From: Bacteroidia bacterium
Lineage (GTDB): Bacteria; Bacteroidota; Bacteroidia; Flavobacteriales; Flavobacteriaceae
Length of the DNA: 64,000 nucleotides
Reading direction: 5' to 3'
NCBI GenBank assembly: GCA_030427735.1
Contig: JAUIBP010000008.1
Span: 1-64,000 of the forward strand
Part shown: piece by piece, positions 36,686-45,548 of the stretch
Position numbering within the stretch: position 1 is the stretch's first letter
How the letters are laid out: each line of letters opens with the position of its first letter
Position numbers and translations under genes: made by a program
The notes under the pieces: model-generated
Database searches by the model: none
What the model saw: only the letters and a program-made list of their open reading frames with translations
What the model was told of the DNA's origin: nothing

Positions 36686-36725
36686 GAAAAAAATCCGAAG
36701 TTATCTATTTCGGATTTTTTTTTTT
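36686..36725 (+). terminator. terminator of the thioredoxin pair
   Basis: A stem AAAAAATCCGAA/TTCGGATTTTTT is followed by more T residues, 22 nt after the stop codon. Confidence 0.88.
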
Positions 36726-36776
36726 CGTTTATCTTTTATAAAACTTAAATTTGGATAAAAAATAAATAAACAAACT

Positions 36777-37091
36777 ATGGCAGATTTAACACAAGACGAA
36801 TGGGCAGAGCAATTAGAACAAGATGGTAATGCAGTAATTCTAGATGTAAGAACAGACGACGAAGTAGACCAAGGATACATTCCCAATGCAAAGCATATTG
36901 ATATTTATTTAGGAGACGAGTTTATTGCTCAAGTTGATGCGTTAGACAAAACTAAAAATTATTATGTGTATTGTCGTTCAGGAAAACGCAGTGCGCAAGC
37001 TTGTAGTATAATGAATCAGTTAGGCTTCGAGAATACTTATAATCTTTTGGGAGGTTTTATAGATTGGACAGGCGATATCGCCGAGCGCTAA
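36777..37091 (+). CDS. rhodanese-like sulfurtransferase, cytoplasmic
   Basis: A 104-aa single rhodanese domain without a signal peptide. ILDVRTDDEVDQGYIPNAKHI gives the CH2A region, and the catalytic Cys is in YCRSGKRSAQA. It would carry a persulfide sulfur; the acceptor is unknown. The next gene, also a rhodanese but a lipoprotein, begins 12 nt downstream. Confidence 0.88.
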   Translation: MADLTQDEWAEQLEQDGNAVILDVRTDDEVDQGYIPNAKHIDIYLGDEFIAQVDALDKTKNYYVYCRSGKRSAQACSIMNQLGFENTYNLLGGFIDWTGDIAER

Positions 37092-37103
37092 TTATAAGTA
37101 ACC

Positions 37104-37505
37104 ATGAGGAAACTAGTATATATTTGTATTACAGTAGTATTACTTTGCCAAGGATGTAAAGAATCGGAAACAGCTACAATAGAAGTTGTAACTTCCGAAG
37201 AGATGCAATCGCTATTAAGTTTAGATGAAGTACAGGTTGTAGATGTTAGAACACCCGAAGAGCGATTAACAGATGGTTACCTTAAAGCATCTCAAAACAT
37301 CGATTATAATTCTCCAACCTTTGCAGAAGATATAGCGCTTTTAGATAAAACAAAACCAGTAGTTCTGTATTGCGGAGCTGGAGGCCGAAGCACTAAATGT
37401 GCTGAAAAATTAAAAGCGGCTGGTTTTGTGAAAATATACGATTTACAAGGTGGCATTTCGGAATGGAAGCACAAAGGCTATCCTGTTGAATATACTAATA
37501 ATTAA
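37104..37505 (+). CDS. rhodanese-like lipoprotein
   Basis: A 133-aa protein with lipobox LLCQGC (Cys17) followed by one rhodanese domain: VVDVRTPEERLTDGYLKAS, with the catalytic Cys in YCGAGGRSTKC. It is the exported partner of the cytoplasmic rhodanese just upstream. The stop codon abuts a long inverted-repeat element that should end transcription. Confidence 0.86.
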   Translation: MRKLVYICITVVLLCQGCKESETATIEVVTSEEMQSLLSLDEVQVVDVRTPEERLTDGYLKASQNIDYNSPTFAEDIALLDKTKPVVLYCGAGGRSTKCAEKLKAAGFVKIYDLQGGISEWKHKGYPVEYTNN

Positions 37506-37838
37506 AAAAGAGGCTGTACAAGAAGTTTAACAGTGCGTCATTCTGTGCTTGACACAGAATCTCATTTTATTGGTCTCTGTCGTTAGTTAAAACTACGCAC
37601 TTTTAATGCAAGACTTTCAGTTTCTATAAATTTTTTCCGCCACGAATGCACGAATATTTGACATAGTTTTTATAAAGAATATTAGTGTATTTGTGGCTAA
37701 GATAAATACAAATAATTGGACTTCCAGTCTATAGTGGTTTATTTGAAATTAATAATTATGAAAATCTGAAATCGAAGATTCAACGAAGTTAAATAAATTC
37801 AGATTGACAAAAAACAATTTTTTAGACAGCCTCTTTTT
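37505..37838. repeat. MITE-like element, long copy (334 bp)
   Basis: The 13-bp terminal inverted repeats are AAAAAGAGGCTGT (37505-37517) and ACAGCCTCTTTTT (37826-37838). The interior shares blocks with the 62461-62595 copy in opposite orientation: CGTCATTCTGTG...GACACAGAATCT near 37536, and AATAATTATGA...AAATCTGAAAT plus AAATAAATTCAGATT near 37750-37805. A separate hairpin is nested inside (37639-37697). It fills the gap between two convergent genes and contains no gene. Confidence 0.8.
37639..37697. repeat. nested inverted repeat inside the MITE-like element
   Basis: Two 20-nt arms beginning GCCACGAATGCACG (37639-37658) and ending GTGTATTTGTGGC (37678-37697) pair at 17 of 20 positions around a 19-nt loop. 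This block is absent from the shorter copy near 62.5 kb, so it looks like a second repeat inserted into the first. Confidence 0.7.
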
Positions 37839-37850
37839 ACTAAAATAATC

Positions 37851-39122
37851 TTATAAAAATTTAGGTTTTAAAACAAGCATGGCCCAAGCCCAGTTTTGAG
37901 TGTCGGCAGCTGTGTTTTCGCTTACGCCTTTAAGTTCGTACATGCCATCGCTAGCAAACATTTGCGAATACCCAACAGATATAGAGAATTCTTTAAATTT
38001 GTGGGAATATACCAAATCAACTTCTGTCCCTAGGTTTTTCTCGCCACTTGGTAACGCTTCATCTCCAGAGAAGTTAAGTAAGCTTACCAGTAAATTAGAG
38101 TGCTCTCCCAAAGTAAAAATGGAATTGATATGAAAATCAACAAGGCCAATAGAGTTAGCGTGATTACCAACATAAAAGTAATCCATGAATCCATTAAATT
38201 TATGGTTGGTTCCGTATAAAGGAAAAAAGGCACTGGTTTCGTTAGCATCAGAATTCACATCGGTGCCACTTATTAATTCAAAACCAACACCTAGCTTAAT
38301 TTTAGAGGTTATTTTATAATGCGCATCAAGGCCTACTAAATAGGCACTATTTACTTTTAAATTGCCTTGTTGTTTACCGGTTTGGAAATATATGTTTCCT
38401 GCAGCATCAAATTTATTTTTTTGGTAGCTAACATGAGCTCCCATTGTTTGAAGATTACTAATTCCGTCGGCATCATCATTTTCGTCAAATTCCTGAAATC
38501 CATTATTAAGTAAGAGCACACTTAAATTAAACGTGTTCCATTGGCGATTAAAGTGAAGAAATTGCATGGTTTTGTACGAGAAAAAACCTGTAGTATGGTA
38601 TGTGTTGCCTGTATTCTGAAATCCTGAAATTTCGTCGTAATCCTGATTAAATGCCAAGCCTACATCTAAAGCTGTTTTTTCTTTACCAAATTGTAACAAC
38701 AATGCATCGTGATTTCTCCCTTGCTGTGCCCAATCTAATCCTCCTAAAATGCGCTGGTCGTCGTACGATAAAATTTGTCGGCCAGCTTTGGTATAAAAAT
38801 TTTCCGAAATTTTAAAGTTAGCCCAAGCTTCAAAAATGGCAAACGAGTTGTTAACGTCTTTTGGTAATATTTGTCGGTTTTCTCCCCAAACTAAAACATC
38901 TTGAGCGCTAAAATATAATTCGTAAGTCTCTTTTTTAAATCCGAAATTCAACCTAGCTCTGGTTGAAATGCCATAACCAGGTTCTGTCTCTTGAGGAATA
39001 ATAGAACCAAAACCATGGCGATATTCTGTTCTAGGTCTAAATTCTCCGTCTATAGTAAATTGAGCAAAACAAACGGATGTTACTAAAATAATGAAAATGG
39101 TAAGTATTGATTTCTGTTGCAT
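37851..39122 (-). CDS. alginate-export-family outer-membrane porin
   Basis: A 423-aa outer-membrane barrel with a signal peptide ending SVCFAQ. It has the alginate-export (AlgE-like) pattern: GEFRPRTEYRHGF, ARLNFGF, EAWANFKISENFYTKAGRQIL and GGLDWAQQGRNHDA. It ends ...VLKPKFL. It is divergent from nirB and shares its 250-bp upstream region with the nitrite reductase operon. A role in nitrate or nitrite entry is therefore more likely than alginate export, but that is inference from position. Confidence 0.8.
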   Translation of the reverse strand: MQQKSILTIFIILVTSVCFAQFTIDGEFRPRTEYRHGFGSIIPQETEPGYGISTRARLNFGFKKETYELYFSAQDVLVWGENRQILPKDVNNSFAIFEAWANFKISENFYTKAGRQILSYDDQRILGGLDWAQQGRNHDALLLQFGKEKTALDVGLAFNQDYDEISGFQNTGNTYHTTGFFSYKTMQFLHFNRQWNTFNLSVLLLNNGFQEFDENDDADGISNLQTMGAHVSYQKNKFDAAGNIYFQTGKQQGNLKVNSAYLVGLDAHYKITSKIKLGVGFELISGTDVNSDANETSAFFPLYGTNHKFNGFMDYFYVGNHANSIGLVDFHINSIFTLGEHSNLLVSLLNFSGDEALPSGEKNLGTEVDLVYSHKFKEFSISVGYSQMFASDGMYELKGVSENTAADTQNWAWAMLVLKPKFL

Positions 39123-39270
39123 ACCTAATGTTTTAAGGTTAGTGGTTTTTAAATTGGTTTAATAGACAATCTGCTTGATATCAGATTAATTATCCTAATA
39201 AAAATAATATTTTAAAACTAGAATCGAATCATTTCATTATTGATAATTTATATAGGCTTTGATTTCATTA

Positions 39271-39286
39271 TTACTAAAAATACGTA
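39271..39286. promoter_or_regulatory. TACGTA-type element upstream of nirB
   Basis: TTACTAAAAATACGTA matches 13 of 16 bases of the moeA element (TACGTAAAAATACGTA, minus strand) and resembles the narK element. Its centre is about 52 bp (five helical turns) from the nirB palindrome. Confidence 0.5.
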
Positions 39287-39322
39287 TTACGCTGTTTTTT
39301 TATCTACTAAATATATTTTAAT

Positions 39323-39344
39323 TAAGTATTAATACTTATTTTTG
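39323..39344 (+). promoter_or_regulatory. nirB palindromic operator and -7 box
   Basis: The perfect 16-bp palindrome TAAGTATTAATACTTA (39323-39338) runs into TATTTTTG (39337-39344), a TAnnTTTG box. The same 16-mer with the same offset to a TA-rich -7 candidate occurs in front of narK. Its centre is 42 nt before the nirB ATG. Confidence 0.65.
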
Positions 39345-39372
39345 AATTAAGTAATAGAAAATAACTACGTAT

Positions 39373-41895
39373 ATGAAAACAGTTGTTGTTGTAGGAAACG
39401 GAATGGTAGGTTATAAATTTTGCGAAAAATTTGTAGCGAAAGCGTCTAAAGAAGCGTTTAAATTAATTGTATTTGGCGAGGAGCCAAGACCAGCTTACGA
39501 TCGTGTTCATTTAAGTGAGTTTTTTCAAAATCAAGATGCTAAAGCCTTGGAGATGGCGCCTAGAGAGTGGTATGCCGAACACGGTATCGAGTTAATTACT
39601 AATGCACGTGTGTCTGATATTCACAGAAATTCAAAAACAATTACAACAACAGCCGATGCGACTTATACTTACGATTATTTAGTATTGGCAACAGGATCTC
39701 TACCTTTTGTGCCACCTATTGAAGGCGTTGAAAAGGAAGGTGTGTTTGTGTACCGTACTATAGAAGATTTAGAGCATATGATGGCTTATGCTAATAAGTT
39801 AAAAGCAGTTAATCCAGATGCGAAAGCAGCGGTTTTAGGAGGAGGACTTCTTGGTTTAGAAGCTGCAAAAGCTGTTATGGACATGGGATTAGAACCTCAT
39901 GTTGTAGAGTTTGCACAAAAATTAATGCCTAGACAATTAGATATACGTAGTAGTAAGGTGCTTCAGGTGAAGTTGGAGTCGTTAGGCATTAATATTCATT
40001 TAAATAAAGCAACCAATCAAATATTAGGAGATACAGCCATAACAGGAATGGAGTTTGGTGAAGATGATACTTTAGATGTAGATATGCTGGTAATTTCTGC
40101 AGGTATTCGTCCGCGCGACGATTTAGGTAAAACCTGTGGTTTAGATATGGGAGTGCGTGGCGGTATAACTGTTAATAATAAAATGCAAACTTCCGATCCT
40201 GAGATTTATGCCATTGGCGAAGTGGCGCTGTATAATCACATGATTTATGGGTTGGTGGCTCCGGGTTACGAAATGGCCGAAGTAGCTGTGTCTCAAATTT
40301 TAGGTGAAACAGAGGTGCTTATGAGCGAAGATATCGATATGTCTACCAAACTAAAATTAATAGGGGTAGATGTAGCTAGTTTTGGCGAACCGTTTATGCC
40401 AGTAGAAAAAGGCCATTCAATTTTATTCGAAAATAAAACCAAATACCTCTATAAACGTATAAATGTTAGTCACGACGGAAAAACACTTTTGGGAGGGATT
40501 TTGGTTGGCGATGCATCAGACTATAACATATTGCATCAAATGTATTTGAATGGTATTCCGTTGCCAGAAAATGCAGAAGATTTAATATTAGGTACGCGAG
40601 CCGATGGCGGATCGGTGTTTGGAAGCGCTATGGATTTGCCAGATACAGCACAAATTTGTTCTTGCGAAAGTGTAAGTAAAGGCGCTATATGCGAGGTTGT
40701 GAAGTCGGGAGAATGCAATTCTGTAAATGATGTAATAAGCTGTACCAAAGCAGGAACTGGCTGTGGCGGATGTAAACCTATGGTTTCCGATTTGGTAAAT
40801 GAAACTTTAAAATCGTTAGGGAAAGTTGTTAAAGAAACCATTTGCGAGCATTTTGAGTATACCCGACAAGAATTGTTTGGGATTATAAAAGTGAAAAAAC
40901 TACAAACCTTTAACGAGGTGTTAGATGCTTGTGGTGCTGGCGATGGATGCGAAACGTGTAAGCCTTTAGTGGCTTCAATATTTGCGAGTTTATATAACGA
41001 TACGGCTAATAAGGAAGATGTTATACAAGATTCCAACGATAAATTCTTAGCTAATATTCAGCGTAACGGAACTTATTCGGTTGTGCCAAGAATTCCCGGT
41101 GGCGAGATTACGCCACAAAAATTAATGGTGCTAGGGCAAGTAGGCGAAAAGTATAATTTATACACAAAAATTACAGGCGGTCAACGTATCGATTTATTTG
41201 GAGCACAGTTAAACGATTTGCCAGCTATTTGGAAAGATTTAATCGATGCAGGTTTCGAAAGTGGTCATGCCTACGGAAAATCGCTTCGAACTGTAAAAAG
41301 TTGTGTAGGTTCTACTTGGTGTCGTTATGGTATGGACGAAAGTGTGAGTTTTGCTATCGATTTGGAGAATCGTTACAAAGGGCTCCGTTCACCTCATAAA
41401 ATAAAAGGAGGCGTGTCTGGTTGTATTCGCGAATGTGCCGAAGCCCGCGGTAAAGATTTTGGTGTAATTGCGGTAGAAGGTGGTTGGAATTTATATGTAT
41501 GTGGTAACGGTGGAGCAACCCCAAAACATGCTGTTTTACTAGCAGAACAAATAGACAATGAGACCTGTATTAAATATTTAGACCGCTTTTTAATGTACTA
41601 CATACGTACAGCTGCACCATTAATGCGTACGGCAGCCTGGTTAGAAAAACTTGAAGGCGGTATAGAGCAACTTAAAGCCATTGTGATTGACGATAGTTTA
41701 AATCTGGCAGAAGAGTTAGAACACGATATGCAAGGTTTGGTTGATGCTTACGAATGTGAGTGGAAACAAGTAATAGAACGTGAAGAATTACAAAGCAGAT
41801 TTAAACACTTTATAAATTCAGAAGATAGAGACGATAACATTGTATTTGTGCCAATGCGCGACCAAATAATGCCAGAGCCTTGGTCTACTAACTAA
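39373..41895 (+). CDS. nirB: assimilatory NADH-nitrite reductase, large subunit
   Basis: NirB reduces nitrite to ammonium with siroheme. The 840-aa chain has an FAD/NAD(P) oxidoreductase part (VVVGNGMVGYKF, VLGGGLLGLEAA; residues 1-about 400). Two BFD-type [2Fe-2S] modules follow (CSCESVSKG ... GCGGCKP, and a second ending GCETCKP). Then come the ferredoxin-like half domain and the siroheme/[4Fe-4S] domain, with the Cys pattern SCVGSTWC ... GGVSGCIRECAEA. It leads an operon with nirD, a DUF4202 gene and probably the two-component pair. Confidence 0.96.
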   Translation: MKTVVVVGNGMVGYKFCEKFVAKASKEAFKLIVFGEEPRPAYDRVHLSEFFQNQDAKALEMAPREWYAEHGIELITNARVSDIHRNSKTITTTADATYTYDYLVLATGSLPFVPPIEGVEKEGVFVYRTIEDLEHMMAYANKLKAVNPDAKAAVLGGGLLGLEAAKAVMDMGLEPHVVEFAQKLMPRQLDIRSSKVLQVKLESLGINIHLNKATNQILGDTAITGMEFGEDDTLDVDMLVISAGIRPRDDLGKTCGLDMGVRGGITVNNKMQTSDPEIYAIGEVALYNHMIYGLVAPGYEMAEVAVSQILGETEVLMSEDIDMSTKLKLIGVDVASFGEPFMPVEKGHSILFENKTKYLYKRINVSHDGKTLLGGILVGDASDYNILHQMYLNGIPLPENAEDLILGTRADGGSVFGSAMDLPDTAQICSCESVSKGAICEVVKSGECNSVNDVISCTKAGTGCGGCKPMVSDLVNETLKSLGKVVKETICEHFEYTRQELFGIIKVKKLQTFNEVLDACGAGDGCETCKPLVASIFASLYNDTANKEDVIQDSNDKFLANIQRNGTYSVVPRIPGGEITPQKLMVLGQVGEKYNLYTKITGGQRIDLFGAQLNDLPAIWKDLIDAGFESGHAYGKSLRTVKSCVGSTWCRYGMDESVSFAIDLENRYKGLRSPHKIKGGVSGCIRECAEARGKDFGVIAVEGGWNLYVCGNGGATPKHAVLLAEQIDNETCIKYLDRFLMYYIRTAAPLMRTAAWLEKLEGGIEQLKAIVIDDSLNLAEELEHDMQGLVDAYECEWKQVIEREELQSRFKHFINSEDRDDNIVFVPMRDQIMPEPWSTN

Positions 41896-41908
41896 AAATT
41901 ATATAATT

Positions 41909-42289
41909 ATGGATACTATATTAACAGGGTTACAACCCGCATTTCAACCAGATCACGTAAAAGTATGGTTTAAAGCCGCAAAAGTTAGCGATTTTCCTAA
42001 AAATGGTGGCGCTTGTGTTAAGTACAAAAACAAGCAAGTTGCAGTGTATTATTTCGAGCGTAAAGACCAATGGTATGCGTGCCAAAATGCGTGTCCGCAT
42101 AAATTAGAAATGGTGTTGTCTCGGGGTATGATTGGCGACGATAAAGGCATTCCTAAAATAGCTTGCCCAATGCATAAAAAAACATTTTCGTTAGTTACAG
42201 GCGAAAATCTTAATGGCGATCTGGATGCTATTTCAATTTATCCCGTAAAAATAGAAGACAACTTTGTATATATCGGATTTTCTGAATAG
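41909..42289 (+). CDS. nirD: nitrite reductase small subunit (Rieske-type)
   Basis: A 126-aa Rieske-fold partner of NirB. The positions of the usual Rieske pairs are visible: CQNACPHKLE and ACPMHKKTF each give Cys-x-His. NirD proteins often lack the cluster, but here the Cys and His residues appear to be kept. It lies 13 nt after nirB. Confidence 0.93.
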   Translation: MDTILTGLQPAFQPDHVKVWFKAAKVSDFPKNGGACVKYKNKQVAVYYFERKDQWYACQNACPHKLEMVLSRGMIGDDKGIPKIACPMHKKTFSLVTGENLNGDLDAISIYPVKIEDNFVYIGFSE

Positions 42290-42317
42290 ATTTGATAATC
42301 TATCTAAAACCGACAAT

Positions 42318-42899
42318 TTGAATACGATATTTGATAAAGCTATAGCTGCTATAGACGAAAGAAATTCTAAAGATCCTAATCAGGAAATGGCCAACGGAAC
42401 AGCGATGCCTAAAGAATTACTTTATGCCCAACGCATGACAAATTGTTTGCTGGATTTTAAACCAGATGCGTCGGAAGCTTTACAAATAGCAGCAAGAGCC
42501 CAGCATATTTGCAGGTGGGAAATACCGCGTAAAGATTACCCGATGAACAAAGCAGGGTACATGAATTGGCGTAACGACCTAAAAAAAATGCATGCTAATC
42601 TTGCTGGAGAAATTTTAGAATCGGTAGGCTACGATGCCGAGTTTATTAATCGTGTTCAGTTTTTAATCAGTAAAAAATCATTTAAAAAAGACAACGATTC
42701 TCAAGCTTTAGAAGATGTTGTGTGTTTAGTATTTTTACAGTTTTATTTTGAAGATTTTGCAACTAAACACGACGACGACAAGTTAATAGATATTGTAAAA
42801 AAAACGTGGCATAAAATGTCTGAAGCGGGTCATAAAAAAGCTTTGGAATTGCCATACTCAGACCGTAGTCTACACCTTATTAAACAAGCCTTGGTTTAA
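42318..42899 (+). CDS. DUF4202-family protein
   Basis: A helical protein of the DUF4202 family, whose function is unknown; the family is frequent beside assimilatory nitrite reductase genes. Conserved text includes PKELLYAQRMT, ARAQHICRWEIPR, YLNWR-like GYMNWRNDLKKMHA and KTWHKMSEAGHKKAL. His in AQHICRW and the acidic residues suggest an HD-like or metal site, but this is not certain. The frame is open from TTG at 42264 inside nirD with no ATG near. I choose TTG at 42318 (193 aa), which gives the expected N-terminus. Confidence 0.75.
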   Translation: MNTIFDKAIAAIDERNSKDPNQEMANGTAMPKELLYAQRMTNCLLDFKPDASEALQIAARAQHICRWEIPRKDYPMNKAGYMNWRNDLKKMHANLAGEILESVGYDAEFINRVQFLISKKSFKKDNDSQALEDVVCLVFLQFYFEDFATKHDDDKLIDIVKKTWHKMSEAGHKKALELPYSDRSLHLIKQALV

Positions 42900-42909
42900 A
42901 ATACATTAA

Positions 42910-44721
42910 ATGAATGACAGAAGCAGTTCGTTAGATACCAGTACATTTAATAGACTTCGTCGTTTATATATAATCGCATTAAGTGCGGTAGCTTTCTCCA
43001 TAATTATTAGTCAAATAATTGTAAGAAACTTTCTTAAAGATCAACAAGACGATTCTACTGTTATTAATGTTGCCGGACGGCAGCGTATGCTAAGCCAAAA
43101 ACTAAGTAAAGAAGCTTTGTTAATAGCCAATGCAGGCAGCTTAGCAGAGCAATTGGTGTATAAAGATACCTTAAAAAATACCTTAGCACTTTGGGAGAAA
43201 TCTCATGTAGCATTGTTAAGTGGTAGCGATAGTTTAAAATTATCTGGCAGAAATAGTGTGCAGATATTGCAGAAGTTTTCGCAATTAAAATCTTCTTACA
43301 CTACAATTTTAAAAGCTTCAAAAGCTATTGTTTCTACTTTAGAGTCGCACCCAAAATCTACTATTGCAGATGTACAATCTTCGGTAGCCCGAATTATATC
43401 TAACGAAAAGTCGTTTTTAGCAACTATGGATTCTATCGTAAACCAGTACGATAGAGAAGCAAATCAAAAAGTCCGGTTATTAGAACGTTGGGAGTTGTTT
43501 TTAATGGTTTTTACTTTGGCATTATTGTTTGCTGAGTTTTTCTTCATTTTTAAACCAACGGCAAGAATGGTTAGAGCAACTATTTCTAAATTAATTAAGT
43601 CTGAACAACAAGCTGTTAATCATGCTGTTGAAGCTAATGCCTTAAGGGAAGAGAACGAAAAATCTTTGAAAGAACTAAGGGTTTTAAATGAAACAATGGA
43701 TAAAACCCTGTTGTTTGCGCGAGTAACTTCCAGCGGAAACATTATACATCTGGGGCAAAAATTTTCCAAATTATTTAAGTACCATACATTTACAGAGTAT
43801 TCTAATTTTTCTGAAGTTATCACAAATACCAAGAAAGATCAAGAATATATAGATCGCATTTTTAAAGCGAATCAAAATACGGGCTGGCAGGGCGAGGTAA
43901 AAGCTGTAAATACTTTGGGGGAGATTATTTGGTTAGAAATGTATTTAATTCCTTTACATGCTAAAGGCGAAAAATCGGAAACAATTATTATTGCTTCAGA
44001 TATTACCGAAAAGAAAGAAGCACAACTGGAAGTTGAACACTTAACGCGGGAGAGTTACGAGGAAAAGATGAATCAGCAGAAAATTATTTCCAGTAAAATC
44101 ATCGAAAATCAAGAAAAAGAACAAAACCGTATAGCTAAAGATATTCACGATGGCATTGGGCAAATGCTTACAGGTTTAAAGTATAATTTAGAGAGTGTAA
44201 ATTTAAACGATATAGAAAAGGCTAAAGTAAAGGTAGAGCATTTAAAAGCACTTACAGCCAGCATTATACAAGGGGTTAGGGCAGCAACCTTTAATTTAAC
44301 GCCACCAGAATTAAGCGATTATGGTATAGTGCCAGCATTATCTAAACTTACACAAGAACTGGCTAAGCTTACAGGAAAAAATATAATCCTCAATAATAAA
44401 ACAGGATTTGCTAAGCGCTTAGAGCCTTTAGTTGAAATTAATATTTACCGAATCACCCAAGAGGCTATTAACAATGCTATAAAATATGCAGATTCCAACT
44501 ATATTATTGTAACAGTGTCGCATAGCGAGCATATTTTAAGTGTTATTATAGATGATGATGGTAAAGGGTTTGATGTTGATAAACCCAAAAATATCAGATC
44601 GAGCGAGGGCGGTATGGGAATGACTTTTATGAAAGAACGCATTAATTATATAAACGGACGCTTATTTTTAAGTTCTACGCCAGAAATAGGAACAAGAATC
44701 ACACTAAATATCCCTATTTAA
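42910..44721 (+). CDS. NarX-like nitrate/nitrite sensor histidine kinase
   Basis: A 603-aa kinase with two transmembrane helices (about residues 18-38 and 195-215). They flank a periplasmic type-IV-pilus-MCP/NarX-like N-terminal domain with the P-box-like stretch AGRQRMLSQKLSKEALL (residues 55-71), the region that binds nitrate in NarX relatives. A PAS domain and a HisKA_3 kinase follow (DIHDGIGQMLTG, His413; G-box DDDGKGFD and GGMGMTFMKERI). It sits between the nitrite reductase genes and its response regulator, and should control the island in response to nitrate or nitrite. Confidence 0.85.
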   Translation: MNDRSSSLDTSTFNRLRRLYIIALSAVAFSIIISQIIVRNFLKDQQDDSTVINVAGRQRMLSQKLSKEALLIANAGSLAEQLVYKDTLKNTLALWEKSHVALLSGSDSLKLSGRNSVQILQKFSQLKSSYTTILKASKAIVSTLESHPKSTIADVQSSVARIISNEKSFLATMDSIVNQYDREANQKVRLLERWELFLMVFTLALLFAEFFFIFKPTARMVRATISKLIKSEQQAVNHAVEANALREENEKSLKELRVLNETMDKTLLFARVTSSGNIIHLGQKFSKLFKYHTFTEYSNFSEVITNTKKDQEYIDRIFKANQNTGWQGEVKAVNTLGEIIWLEMYLIPLHAKGEKSETIIIASDITEKKEAQLEVEHLTRESYEEKMNQQKIISSKIIENQEKEQNRIAKDIHDGIGQMLTGLKYNLESVNLNDIEKAKVKVEHLKALTASIIQGVRAATFNLTPPELSDYGIVPALSKLTQELAKLTGKNIILNNKTGFAKRLEPLVEINIYRITQEAINNAIKYADSNYIIVTVSHSEHILSVIIDDDGKGFDVDKPKNIRSSEGGMGMTFMKERINYINGRLFLSSTPEIGTRITLNIPI

Positions 44722-44784
44722 TACGTGGTTTTACTTAAATTTTAATTAATTTGTACGTAAAATAAATTAGGTAGTTATTGTATT

Positions 44785-45441
44785 ATGATAAACGTAGTTT
44801 TAGCAGACGACCATGTTTTGGTAAGAGACGGTATTAAATCGTTGTTAGAAGATCAAGAAGGAATTCATGTTATAAGTGAAGCTTCTAACGGAGTAGAAGC
44901 TCTGGAAATGATAAAATCCTGTGTGGCCGATGTGCTTATTGTAGATATTAGAATGCCAGAAATGAATGGTATAGAGGTGGTAAGAGCATTAAAAAAACAA
45001 AACAATAGCATTAAAACCCTGGTACTCTCTATGCATGATTCCGAAGAGTATGTTTTAAATGCGATTAGTGCTGGAGCAGACGGCTACTTGTTAAAGGGAT
45101 CGAGTAAAGAAGAATTTTTAAAGGCTTTACAAATGATTCATTCAGGTGGCAAGTATTTTTCTGGCGATGTATCTTCTATAATAGTAAATAATTTAAAACA
45201 CAATCCTGTGGTTGAAACCAATGAAGGACAAGAAAAGTTAGAAGATAAATTTAAACTAACAAAACGCGAAAAACAGATTTTAGCTTTGGTTTTAGAAGGA
45301 AAAAGTAATAAGGAAATAGCCGAAGATCTGGAAGTTAGTAAGCGAACAGCAGAAGTGCACCGTTTCAACTTAATGAAAAAACTAGATGTGAAGAATTTGA
45401 TAGAACTAACCAAAATAGCTTCAAAATATCAATTTGCCTAA
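44785..45441 (+). CDS. NarL/FixJ-family response regulator
   Basis: A 218-aa regulator. The receiver domain has its phosphorylation site in LIVDIRMPE (Asp54) and the KGSSKEE switch region. The C-terminal LuxR-type helix-turn-helix reads LTKREKQILALVLEGKSNKEIAEDL. It is paired with the HisKA_3 kinase 63 nt upstream. It is the natural candidate to bind the repeated motifs before nirB, narK and moeA. TACGTA also occurs in front of this gene (44754-44759). Confidence 0.92.
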   Translation: MINVVLADDHVLVRDGIKSLLEDQEGIHVISEASNGVEALEMIKSCVADVLIVDIRMPEMNGIEVVRALKKQNNSIKTLVLSMHDSEEYVLNAISAGADGYLLKGSSKEEFLKALQMIHSGGKYFSGDVSSIIVNNLKHNPVVETNEGQEKLEDKFKLTKREKQILALVLEGKSNKEIAEDLEVSKRTAEVHRFNLMKKLDVKNLIELTKIASKYQFA

Positions 45442-45548
45442 ATGGTATAAATTTATATCTGTTTACTTTTTAGGTTTTTAACTTCTCTTTTTTGAAAGAT
45501 TAGCAATTTAAATCTATTTTTTTGTCAGGTACATAATAATTGAAAAAA

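Noticed and set aside
39171-39191. short inverted repeat AATCTG/CAGATT upstream of the alginate-export-type porin
   Set aside because: Only six base pairs and not repeated elsewhere in the regulon; likely chance in AT-rich DNA.
40536-41036. 166-codon minus-strand frame inside nirB
   Set aside because: Antisense shadow of the [2Fe-2S] region of nirB; no motif or upstream signal.
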